A stretch of DNA of 23,641 nt from contig LIHJ01000056.1 in NCBI GenBank assembly GCA_001399805.1, positions 1 through 23,641 of the forward strand, given 5' to 3'. Shown in pieces: positions 13,914-21,500 of this stretch. The stretch is from Candidatus Bathyarchaeota archaeon BA1. GTDB taxonomy: Archaea > Thermoproteota > Bathyarchaeia > Bathyarchaeales > Bathyarchaeaceae. Each line of letters opens with the position of its first letter. Position 1 is the stretch's first letter. Made by a program: the position numbers and the translations under genes. A model generated the notes under the pieces. The model saw only the letters and a list, made by a program, of their open reading frames with translations, had not been told where the DNA came from and ran no database searches.

Positions 13914-13960
13914 CATACTCATTCATGAAGTGTTTACGACCTTAGGGAGCTGGGCGAAAG

Positions 13961-14776
13961 GTGAAGTGTCGATACTGCGAGAGGGATGTTCCGCTCCCGT
14001 TTAGATGCCCGTTTTGTAGTCAATACTTTTGTGTTGACCATCGACTACCGGAGAATCATGCATGCCCAGAATATTGGAGGGCGAGGCTTCCTCGGGTGGA
14101 GGCACCACCAATCATCGTGGAAAGAAAGCCTGAAGAGATTCTATACGAGTATGTTGTCACTCCAGTGCCCCAGCCTACAGCTAAGATTTTCTGGTTCAGC
14201 CCCACCGAGCTTAAACATCTGGCCCTTAGCGCATTGATGGTTATGGGCGTCGGCTTGTCCATCATCCCGCAGATGCGCCTGAGACCTATTGAACTAGAAA
14301 TGTTAGTGAGCCTCGGTGCAGTTTTCACCTCGGTCTTTCTTCTACATGAACTCGCCCATAAGCTATTGGCCCAACACCATGGGTTGTGGGCCGAGTTTCG
14401 ATTAACCATGGTTGGTGCGCTCATCACCATACTTTCGATAATTTCTCCATTCAAGATCATTTCACCGGGAGCTGTGATGATCTCAGGATATACGAGTAAA
14501 GAAAATGTTGGTAAAACGGCTCTTGCAGGCCCTTTAACAAACATCGCCCTTTCCATAATATTCCTCATGTTCATGTTGTTTCTGCCAGGTCGATTTTTCA
14601 CGGTCATCGCGACGTTAGGTGCAGCCTTTAATGCTTGGATAGCCCTCATCAATCTCATCCCTATTGGTATGATGGATGGGTTAAAGGTGTTTCATTGGAG
14701 CAAGGGGATCTGGGCTATATCCTTCATCCTATCCATTGCATTAACAATTTTCACCTTCTCCGATGTTTTTGCCTAA
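13961..14776 (+). CDS. AN1-type zinc finger fused to an M50 membrane metalloprotease
   Basis: Residues 3-35 form an AN1 finger with exact spacing: Cys3, Cys6, Cys16, Cys19, Cys24, His27, His33, Cys35 (ending in DHRLPENHACPEYW). After a proline-rich linker come several transmembrane helices with the zinc-protease motif LLHELAHKL (His129, Glu130, His133) and the second-site motif NLIPIGMMDGLKV (Asp239), as in site-2-protease-like M50 enzymes that cut substrates within the membrane. The AN1 finger would sit in the cytoplasm. This fusion is found in archaea, where the finger may recruit a substrate or chaperone; the substrate is unknown. Start GTG 13961 gives the complete finger. It is a single gene with its own promoter. 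Confidence 0.88.
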   Translation: MKCRYCERDVPLPFRCPFCSQYFCVDHRLPENHACPEYWRARLPRVEAPPIIVERKPEEILYEYVVTPVPQPTAKIFWFSPTELKHLALSALMVMGVGLSIIPQMRLRPIELEMLVSLGAVFTSVFLLHELAHKLLAQHHGLWAEFRLTMVGALITILSIISPFKIISPGAVMISGYTSKENVGKTALAGPLTNIALSIIFLMFMLFLPGRFFTVIATLGAAFNAWIALINLIPIGMMDGLKVFHWSKGIWAISFILSIALTIFTFSDVFA

Positions 14777-14872
14777 CACGCTGAAAAGACCCGCTTTAAT
14801 GAAGTTTGCCTCCGTAAACCATAAGCTTTTGTACTCAAGAAGCATACAATAATTTATGTTGAGGGAAACCGC

Positions 14873-15538
14873 ATGAGATTGGACCCATTAGTAAGGGACA
14901 GATACCCAGAGTTAATGGTTGGTTATGCCATTGCACACAACGTGAAGGTTGAAAGATTTGTGAAGGAGTTGGACGAGGAAAAACAAGGTGTTGCTAAGGA
15001 GGCTCAAGATAAATATGCCCTCACCCCCATACTGGAAATCCCCGAGATCAAGGCATACCGCGAATTTTATAAAGTGATGAACGTGGACCCCACTAAGATA
15101 CGACCACCCACTGAGTATTTGCTTAGGAAGGCAATTGCAGGACGATTCCCTTCCATCAATAATCTTGTTGACTCCTGTCTTTTGGCGTCAGTAAAGCACT
15201 GGGCAATCGTCAGTGTTTATGACCTCGACAAAGTAAGGGGAACTCCGGTCGTCACCCTTTCAAAGTGGATGGAAACCTTCCAATTAATCGATGGGAGGAT
15301 GGCCTCACCGACTGTTGCCGAGGTTGTGCTTCGAGATGATGAGAAAATCCTCACCGCCTACGCAATGGGTGATGCCAAGGCCACCATGGTCACACCACAA
15401 ACCAAAAACGCCCTAATTGTTGCCTGGAACGCCCCCGGGATCAGCCAACAGCAGGTGGAAGCCGCATTAAACCTAGCCATCGACTATGCGAAACGATTCT
15501 GTCAAGCAACCATCGAGAAGAGTGAAATTCTGACCTAA
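14873..15538 (+). CDS. B3/B4 tRNA-binding-domain protein
   Basis: The 221-residue protein has the B3/4 fold first seen in the editing module of phenylalanyl-tRNA synthetase beta subunit: YREFYKVMNVDPTKIRPPTE, LLRKAIAGRFPSINNLVDSC, LASVKHWAIVSVYDLDKVRG, AEVVLRDDEKILTAYAM and TKNALIVAWNAPG. Free-standing B3/4 proteins are widespread and are presumed to act on mischarged tRNA or free amino acids, but their function is not settled. A TTGAGGG ribosome-binding site lies 7 nt before ATG 14873, with an AT-rich element (AATAATTTATG) upstream. It converges on uS10, with 22 nt between the two stops. Confidence 0.85.
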   Translation: MRLDPLVRDRYPELMVGYAIAHNVKVERFVKELDEEKQGVAKEAQDKYALTPILEIPEIKAYREFYKVMNVDPTKIRPPTEYLLRKAIAGRFPSINNLVDSCLLASVKHWAIVSVYDLDKVRGTPVVTLSKWMETFQLIDGRMASPTVAEVVLRDDEKILTAYAMGDAKATMVTPQTKNALIVAWNAPGISQQQVEAALNLAIDYAKRFCQATIEKSEILT

Positions 15539-15560
15539 CCAACAAGACCTAATGAAGGGC

Positions 15561-15869
15561 TCACAAGAGTTCGATGCTTACAAAGACCTCTTCAGGAACA
15601 CGGATTCTCATAATCCGACGCATCACGCGTTCTTCGGCGTCGATATCGATGAGGCGTTTATGGACGCGCATCTCCCACTTGTCCCAGGTTTGGGTCCCTT
15701 CACCGCAGGGGGTCTTGAGAACAGGCACGCGGAGCCGTTTGGTGGGTAGGGGGATGGGGCCTGTCATTTTCACGCCGGTCTTCTCGGCGATGGCCTTAAG
15801 TTCCCCACATACCTCTTCAAGCTTCTGGTAGTCGGTGCTTGTTAATCGAATGCGGGCCTTTCTCACCAT
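15561..15869 (-). CDS. rps10: Small-subunit ribosomal protein uS10
   Basis: This matches archaeal uS10 almost throughout: [58 protein letters not shown] and the end [20 protein letters not shown]. uS10 sits in the head of the 30S subunit. ATG 15869 gives 102 residues, the standard archaeal length, with a GGGAG element 10 nt upstream. A GTG at 15902 would add 11 residues not found in the family. In many archaea rps10 lies behind the EF-1alpha gene; here it stands alone on the minus strand. Confidence 0.95.
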   Translation of the reverse strand: MVRKARIRLTSTDYQKLEEVCGELKAIAEKTGVKMTGPIPLPTKRLRVPVLKTPCGEGTQTWDKWEMRVHKRLIDIDAEERVMRRIMRIRVPEEVFVSIELL

Positions 15870-16014
15870 CGCCGTATTTCTCCCAACGTCGCTCTTATCC
15901 ACCTATCCCGTTTTAAATACTTTTCCTCTAATTTCTGTATTTAATACCTAAACATTGAACATTTTGGGTTTTCTGAAGAACATGATACCATTATTTTCAG
16001 TGATATAATCAGAC

Positions 16015-16166
16015 ATGGGCCTCACAGAAATCGACCAAATCACGAAAGAACGCTTCCTCTCAGCCAAATACTATCGGTTGACTGGGAAAGGTAGGGCTGT
16101 CTTTTGGCAGCAGCCCACAATGAAGTCTTAGAAGACATGAAGAAGAAAGCAGCAAATGTTTTGTAG
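16015..16166 (+). pseudogene. Small HTH-like ORF with a one-base break
   Basis: ATG 16015 starts MGLTEIDQITKERFLSAKYY then RLTGKGRAVF. As written it stops at 16129-16131. Adding one T to the T4 run at 16102-16105 extends it with LAAAHNEVLEDMKKKAANVL to a TAG at 16164-16166, giving about 50 residues of even, helical character. 'YRLTGKGRAVF' resembles the recognition end of winged-helix proteins. The hypothesis depends on the missing base. The flanks, 15903-16014 and 16167-16327, contain nothing else I can support. Confidence 0.3.
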
Positions 16167-16327
16167 AAGTAGTAGTCAGTTTGCTGTAGCACCGGACGAC
16201 TACTTCTTCAGAAGTTGTTATTATCGCTAAGGGCCCCTGTTCAATAACAACTGAAGCGCGAGAATCTACCTCTTCACCTCTAGGCTAGGGTCGGTATTCT
16301 ATATAATCCAAATGGGCTACAAATATT

Positions 16328-16483
16328 TTATAACGCTAGAATTGTGTTTATGGCAACACCCAGACTGTGAATAAACATGGCACCGTAACCATTGCGTGCC
16401 TTGAGGGTAATATAGGCTTTCACAGCCAATCCGACTATGAAAAGGGGCGTAAACATCAGAAATGTGGCAACACCAAAAAACAT
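16328..16483 (-). CDS. Small two-helix membrane protein, 51 residues
   Basis: ATG 16483 to TAA 16328 encodes MFFGVATFLMFTPLFIVGLA, then VKAYITLKARNGYGAMFIHS and LGVAINTILAL. This is a helical hairpin with two hydrophobic segments and a basic turn, K-A-R, between them. An in-frame stop lies just upstream, so the start is fixed within five codons. A TATA-like TTTATAAC precedes it at about 16500-16507 (minus-strand sense), too close for a long leader, so a leaderless or nearly leaderless mRNA is likely. It lies 34 nt downstream of eL37 on the same strand and could also be its operon partner. No family is recognised. Confidence 0.5.
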   Translation of the reverse strand: MFFGVATFLMFTPLFIVGLAVKAYITLKARNGYGAMFIHSLGVAINTILAL

Positions 16484-16517
16484 AACAACGCTAAATTAGT
16501 TATAAAGCCATTAATGA

Positions 16518-16709
16518 TTAGTGTAACCTCTCCCTGCCCAGGTTTTTGGTTTGCCATGAGTATCGTCTGATTTTGGCGGACGCTCCATAGCCACAGGCTG
16601 CGCATCGCTTCTCCTTGACATTGTATGCTCTCCTACCGCATCGTCTGCATCGGATGTGGAGGGTCTTCCCGCGTAGCAGTGGTCGTTTTGATGGCACGGT
16701 TGGGGTCAC
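16518..16709 (-). CDS. rpl37e: Large-subunit ribosomal protein eL37 (body of the gene)
   Basis: The core [20 protein letters not shown] and [20 protein letters not shown] is unmistakable eL37, with the zinc-binding CxxC pairs CRRC and CAAC, and the basic tail that threads into 23S rRNA. GTG 16709 gives 63 residues but an unusual N-terminus, [15 protein letters not shown], where the family has GTPSxGKRxxKT. A near-perfect canonical N-terminus, GTPSFGKRMG, lies about 500 bp upstream, directly behind LSm, separated from this part by an unknown ORF that overlaps the GTG start by 77 nt. This copy may be a complete gene with a rebuilt N-terminus, or the 3' part of an interrupted gene. Confidence 0.9.
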   Translation of the reverse strand: MTPTVPSKRPLLRGKTLHIRCRRCGRRAYNVKEKRCAACGYGASAKIRRYSWQTKNLGRERLH

Positions 16710-17079
16710 CCCGGTATTGGAGTTTTTCGGCGAGTTCGTGCAGTTTCTGTGCTCGCATCCAGTATGGTCCTCGGAGCTTATAAGCTCTGAGGGCGAAGTC
16801 TCTTATTGCCCGCATGAATAGCTGGGCTTGGTTTTGGCGGTGTTCCAGTTGTAGGTATGGGTAGATTGCGTGTGACTCGATAGGCATACTCCAAAGAGGC
16901 GTATCGGAGCCTCCACAGTTTTTCTGCACCCTATAGTAGTACAGAAAGTCTTTAACCCCTAGCTTCTCTTTCTGGTAGGTGTGAATCCTTTCGAGGATAG
17001 GGCGGTATTTTTGTGCAACTTCCAGTTGGGACATGAGGCGGTTTATTCTCATAAAGGTAAGTGGAGGTGGCTTCGCCAT
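16633..17079 (-). CDS. Unknown basic protein between the eL37 N-terminus and eL37
   Basis: The 148-residue product is basic, helical and rich in Gln, Arg and Tyr: [57 protein letters not shown] and [20 protein letters not shown]. There is no metal site, signal peptide or membrane segment; an RNA-binding role is plausible from context alone. The last 24 residues overlap the eL37 frame and look non-native. Adding one G to the G4 run at 16709-16712 would end the protein at ..KLQYRG with TGA overlapping the eL37 GTG (GTGA), a usual operon junction, giving about 126 residues. Starts at ATG 17079 or at the later Met (MRINRL) lack a clear ribosome-binding site. I do not recognise the family. Confidence 0.6.
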   Translation of the reverse strand: MAKPPPLTFMRINRLMSQLEVAQKYRPILERIHTYQKEKLGVKDFLYYYRVQKNCGGSDTPLWSMPIESHAIYPYLQLEHRQNQAQLFMRAIRDFALRAYKLRGPYWMRAQKLHELAEKLQYRGDPNRAIKTTTATREDPPHPMQTMR

Positions 17080-17160
17080 CGTAGAAACCGCCCAGCCATT
17101 CTCACGTTATCCCTCAAGAAGGTCTTGTGTCAGCTGTCCATTTAGCGTGCGACCCTTTCC

Positions 17161-17226
17161 TCATGGAACAACTCTTGATAAACTAAGCCCCATGCGCTTT
17201 CCGAAGGACGGGGTTCCTTCGCTCAT
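17161..17226 (-). pseudogene. Detached eL37 N-terminus behind LSm
   Basis: ATG 17226, 16 nt after the LSm stop, opens MSEGTPSFGKRMGLSLSRVV followed by Pro and a TGA at 17161-17163. The first 13 residues match the eL37 N-terminal signature GTPS-x-GKR, and LSm followed by eL37 is a common archaeal order. Joining this at KRMG to KTLHIRC of the downstream gene would recreate a standard eL37. It may be an orphaned 5' piece, an exon, or a very short ORF that is still translated. The segment also contains a 6-bp hairpin, GAAGGA/TCCTTC. Confidence 0.5.
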
Positions 17227-17241
17227 TTTCCCAAGGATTTT

Positions 17242-17469
17242 TCACCTTGGTGGTGGCGAGATGATTATGACGTTGTCTCCACGAACGATGATTATACCCA
17301 GTTTTTTCACGTTGTCCATGTTCGTCGTATCCTCGGTTTCTTCCAAAACTAAATTGAGGTGTTGGTCAAATCCTTTCAGTTTTCCTCGTAAACTTTTCCC
17401 GCCCTTTAATCGTACAAGAACGGTTTTTCCAAGGCTTTCCTCCAGAATCTGCGTGGTCATTTCACTCAT
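17242..17469 (-). CDS. Archaeal Sm-like (LSm/SmAP) RNA-binding protein
   Basis: Archaeal LSm proteins form heptameric rings that bind U-rich RNA and act in RNA processing. Here the Sm1 motif is GKTVLVRLKGGKSLRGKLKG followed by FDQHLNLVLEETED, and the Sm2 motif is IIIVRGDNVIIIS, ending at the usual PPR. ATG 17469 gives 75 residues starting MSEMTTQILEESLGK, the normal form, with a GAGGGCG element upstream. An earlier ATG at 17520 would add 17 residues, but the extra codons contain the gene's TATA box, so it is rejected. It is the first gene of a minus-strand run that continues into eL37. Confidence 0.93.
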   Translation of the reverse strand: MSEMTTQILEESLGKTVLVRLKGGKSLRGKLKGFDQHLNLVLEETEDTTNMDNVKKLGIIIVRGDNVIIISPPPR

Positions 17470-17504
17470 GTGACGCCCTCTCAATAGCTCATCTAAGCCT
17501 TTGC

Positions 17505-17535
17505 CTTTTATAGTTCCCATGCGGATAATTTAAAG
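17505..17535. promoter_or_regulatory. Divergent TATA boxes between LSm and the PUA gene
   Basis: Minus strand: TATAAAAG at 17512-17505 with GGGAAC before it, 36 nt ahead of ATG 17469. Plus strand: AATTTAAAG at 17527-17535, about 30 nt ahead of ATG 17562. The two cores are only 15 bp apart, so initiation factors on the two promoters may compete. Confidence 0.65.
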
Positions 17536-17561
17536 ATATTGCATCAGAAATGGTGTTAATA

Positions 17562-18062
17562 ATGTCTGAAAACCCTCGGCGACATTTCCTAAAGGAAAAA
17601 GAGGCAAAACAACTTCTCGATGAATTTTCTCAGAGATTTAATGTAGACACAGAACGATTGCTTGGATCTAAACCCCACATTGAGTTAGTTAAGGCTCAAG
17701 TCGCTGAAACTTTCATTATAAACGGAAAACCCCTATTAGCAAGGTTTCGTGGCGCGCTTTTGCCCACATTAATCTTTTATGACCTCTTCACCTTCCTTCC
17801 CAAGATTTTGGTAAACATGGGCGCAGTTCCGCATATCTGCAATGGAGCCGATGTGATGGCTCCGGGAGTTGTTCGCATCGATGGGGAGTTTAACAAGAAT
17901 GACACGATTCTCATCGTGGATGAGCGCCATGGAAAACCGTTGGCGGTGGGTGTTGCCCTCTTGGATTCACAAGTCATGAAAACCCTTAAACAGGGAAAAG
18001 TGGCAAAAAACATCCATTATGTGGGCGATGGGCTTTGGAACTGCATTAAAACACTGGTATAA
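17562..18062 (+). CDS. PUA-domain RNA-binding protein (MCTS1/Tma20-like)
   Basis: The protein has a pre-PUA half (RRHFLKEKEAKQLLDEFSQR, ending near VKAQVAETFIINGKPLLAR) and a C-terminal PUA domain: MGAVPHICNGADVMAPGVVR, IDGEFNKNDTILIVDERHGK and PLAVGVALLDS. This is the layout of eukaryotic MCTS1/Tma20 and its archaeal relatives, which bind the ribosome or tRNA at the small subunit. ATG 17562 (MSENPRRH) is preferred. With the TATA core at 17527-17535 the transcript should begin around 17557, making the mRNA almost leaderless and excluding ATG 17550. It is divergent from LSm and followed by SepF after its own promoter. Confidence 0.88.
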   Translation: MSENPRRHFLKEKEAKQLLDEFSQRFNVDTERLLGSKPHIELVKAQVAETFIINGKPLLARFRGALLPTLIFYDLFTFLPKILVNMGAVPHICNGADVMAPGVVRIDGEFNKNDTILIVDERHGKPLAVGVALLDSQVMKTLKQGKVAKNIHYVGDGLWNCIKTLV

Positions 18063-18091
18063 TTACTAAGAGGGCCTGGGGGTAGGGGAAA

Positions 18092-18100
18092 TATTTAAAG
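18092..18100 (+). promoter_or_regulatory. TATA box for sepF
   Basis: TATTTAAAG lies 40-48 nt before the likely TTG start of sepF. A purine-rich GGGGAAA directly upstream could serve as a BRE. Confidence 0.55.
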
Positions 18101-18139
18101 TTAAAATGTTATCTAGATTTATTTGTGGGGGAGTACCCC

Positions 18140-18529
18140 TTGTCAAGCCTAGGAAAGGTCATTGAAAAAATTATTAACAGGATCAAAAAAACCGAGGGGT
18201 CAGACGTGACCGAGGCTCCTCCAGCCTCCATTACCTTTCCCCCCAACGTCTACTTGAAAGCTCTGTCTTTACGTAACCTTGAGGATGTGGATATGATTAA
18301 GCGTGAGGTTAAATCGGGAAGTATTCTCATCCTGAAGGTTACACCCCTTGCGAAAAAGAGTGTTGAGGATGTGAAACGGGCAGTTGGCGAGTTGTGCGAG
18401 TTTATCCAACAGATCGGGGGGGACATTGCTCGTTTGGGCGAAGAGCGAGTGGTTATTACTCCACCTTCCGTTCGAATTTGGCGGGGAAAACCCGTTGTGC
18501 CAAAAGAGGAGATGCCTACCGCAGTTTAA
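18140..18529 (+). CDS. sepF: SepF, FtsZ membrane anchor
   Basis: Archaeal SepF tethers FtsZ to the membrane at the division site. The N-terminal amphipathic helix is SSLGKVIEKIINRIKKTEG. The core matches the family closely: VYLKALSLRNLEDVDMIKRE, GSILILKVTPLAKKSVEDVK, ELCEFIQQIGGDIARLGEER and VVITPPSVRIWRG. TTG 18140 is the likely start: it gives the typical MSSLGKV terminus and has GGGGGAG 6 nt upstream. GTG 18125 would place that ribosome-binding site inside the gene. Its presence implies an FtsZ-based division system in this organism, not ESCRT (Cdv) alone. The 3' end overlaps that of aCPSF1 by 14 nt on the other strand. Confidence 0.92.
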   Translation: MSSLGKVIEKIINRIKKTEGSDVTEAPPASITFPPNVYLKALSLRNLEDVDMIKREVKSGSILILKVTPLAKKSVEDVKRAVGELCEFIQQIGGDIARLGEERVVITPPSVRIWRGKPVVPKEEMPTAV

Positions 18530-21500
18530 ATGTTTCCAAAATCTCTGGCGCCCTTGCCTGAACCTTGTATGCTCTTTGAAAGACGCTTGCTATGCTTAGG
18601 CATTTGGCTTTCTCTCCATGACATACAATGATCCCTTCAGGTTTCGGGGTGACTCGGCGGACATAGTTGATGATCTGTCTCCTATCTGAATGCCCAGAAA
18701 ATCCTTCGATGGAATCAACCCTCAAATTCACTTTTATGATACCAATCTTTCCCTCACTGTTTATCATGGGTGTTTCAGCCAAGCCCCTCTGCACCCTACG
18801 CCCCAGGGTTCCCTCAATCTGATAGCTAACAAAGATTATCGTGTTACGTTCATCAGAGGATAAATGCCTGAAGTAGTCGATCACAGGCCCGCCTTCCAGC
18901 ATTCCGGAAGTGGCTATAATGATGCTTGGCTCCCCTGTCACAATCTCTTCTCTTGCACTTGTATGCTCCACAATGGTGAAGTAGTCTGATTGGAATGGGT
19001 TAATCCCCTCATGCAGGATGCTGTTTCGCACCTCTTTTGCTAGATATTCTGGATAGGTCGTATGAATGGCTGTTGCCTCGGAGATCATGCCTTCAATGAA
19101 TACGGGTGATTCCTTCATCAGCCCTTGCCGCATATATCCGTCAATGACCAGCATAATTTCCTGAGCTCGGCCGACCGCCGGGACCGGAATTAACGCCTTA
19201 CCTCCCCGATCTAAGGTTTCGTTTATGATGGATGCTAGTTTTTCTTCAGCTTCCACCCTGGAGGGCATCTCATCCTGTGGGGCCCCATACGTGCTTTCAG
19301 TTATTATGGTCTCTACCCTTGGGAACTCTGTGACAGCGGGCTCAAGAAGCATCGTCTTTGCGTATTTATAATCACCAGTGTAGACAGTGTTGTGCAGACC
19401 CTCCCCGATGTGCAAATGGGCTATGGATGAGCCAAGGATGTGCCCTGCATTATGTAAGGTTAAGCGAACATCGGGTGCTATGTCGGTTACGGCACCATAT
19501 CGTAATGGAATGGTGTGTAATACACTTTCGCGCACATCCTTTTGATCATAGGGCGGCATCAACCCCTGCTTATTCAATACATCAAGATAATCCAGCTGAA
19601 GTAAGGTCATAAGGCTCAAGGTAGGGGCCGAGCAATAAACTGGTCCATCATACCCATACTTGAATAAAAACGGAAGAAAGCCGCAATTGTGTATAATTAA
19701 ACCATTAGCAATATAGTTAGAGTGTCCTAGAATGGTTAAGTCATAGACGTGAGTGCAATCTGCCTTGATTTCCCTGATTTCTGTAACTGGTTCCCACATG
19801 ATTTCTGATTCGGTGATCTTCTTTAGCCGCAATAGACTCCTCAGAGCTTCCTGATTATTAGTTTTTTCTGCAATTTTAATTAACCTCTTTACGACCTCGC
19901 TAACTTTTCTCTTGCTTGGGTAATGTTTTACCTGGTAATGGTAATAATGAAAGCCTAACCTCCTTAGATCATTCTTTTTTAACCCAATTTTCTCGGCTAT
20001 TGATAAAATTATTTCACTGCGTATCGGCAGTAAATCCATCCTGGGCGCCATAGCATGACCTATTTTTGGAAGCATCTTGAGGAGTTTTTGCATTTTGCGT
20101 TTATCATCAAAACCTATCTTACTTGTAAACTTTTTAATTGAATCTGGATCGTATATCACAAGATGAAATGCTTTTTCTCCACCAAATGTCGATGTTTTTT
20201 CATCGTGGTCATAGAGGTGTGTGATTATTCCGAAACGAATTAGCAACAGTTGCGTAGTGTGTGCTATGTTTTCGCTTGATGTGGAGAGGGTTATTGAATG
20301 GTTTTGGATGCAACCTTCGGCGTCAAATAATCCTTTAAGAAACGCAGCGAGTTCATCATTGGTTACTCTGCAGATACACCTAGGTATTTTTCTTAACGGG
20401 CTTTTGGCAAGTAGGGTGGGTTCTATTTCCTCAAGCCATCTCCTGAACTTTATCGAGTGGACTTTAAGCACACATCTTTTCTCCTTAACAACTTTTACCT
20501 TTAGATCGAATTTTTTGTTGATAAGTTTCGCGTAGTGGTGTAGATTCTCCATGTTTTTATCTGTGCAGAATACGGTATTGTAATTGTCTCCCATTTTTCC
20601 GCCATCGCCCAAGATGTAGCCAAGAATTTGACATGTTTCAGCGTCTGAAAATGAGGGAAAAGCTACTTCTTCAGGAAATCGTTGCCTTTCCCCTTCAAAG
20701 TCAATAAACCTTAAAGTTGATAGATAATCACCCTCCTTGAGAGATTTTGCAGGTTTAATCTCAATGTCTCTTCCGTTGAATGTGAAAAATGGGTGCTCCG
20801 GTGTAACTTTAACTCTCTTTGTCTTTGTCCTAACCTCAAGCATTACTGTTGGGGCAGAAATTCCTCCTCGCTGAATGCAAGCCACATCCTCCAGTTGTAG
20901 AGTATCATTAAAATTGACCGCTGGTATCATTTCCCCAGTTGGTACATCGCAGATTCTAGTTACTTCTCCCGAGGATAACTGAACATATGCATTGGGATGA
21001 AGACAATGATCTAAATGCGCGTGGCTTATGATGACGGCGTCCAAGGCATCAAGATCAAACTGGGGGGCGTCAAGCCTTGGGAGGGCTTCGATCGGGTTTG
21101 TGGAGCCTGGATTGATGCCGCAGTCTAACAGCACATGGCTTTCCCTCGTTTGTACCAGGAGGGAGGATCTTCCCACCTCCTGGAAGCCACCCAACGCGGT
21201 GATTCGAATGTCTCCAGCACCGTAAACCATGGGTCGAAAAATCCTTTCACCCACTGTACGAAGGATTCTATCCCGCTCCTTGCTCTCAGCATGGAGATAA
21301 TGCCGCATGTGGGCCACAATTTTGGATGGTATCGGGGGGCTCCTTAAAATACGGGGTCTCCATCGCGTCTGTCTTACAATTTCCTGTAAGGTGGCCCCGT
21401 TTTTTCCAATGGCCAAACCCGGCTTTTTCGCATCTAAGATGACCTCGCCAAGGCTGGGGTCAAAGCTTATGCTGGTAATCTCCGCTTCTCTGGGAACGAT

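Noticed and set aside
14056..14658. 200-codon minus-strand ORF under the AN1-M50 gene
   Set aside because: Antisense shadow of a membrane-protein gene with clear zinc and protease motifs.
16673..17200. Archaeal BHB intron interrupting the eL37 mRNA
   Set aside because: Several frame-preserving splice choices near [11 protein letters not shown] were tried by hand. None gives a 4-bp helix between 3-nt bulges, so a splicing signal is not shown, although the split itself stands.
17470..17520. Longer LSm with 17 extra N-terminal residues
   Set aside because: The extra codons contain TATAAAAG, the probable promoter core, and the family normally starts at MSEMTT.
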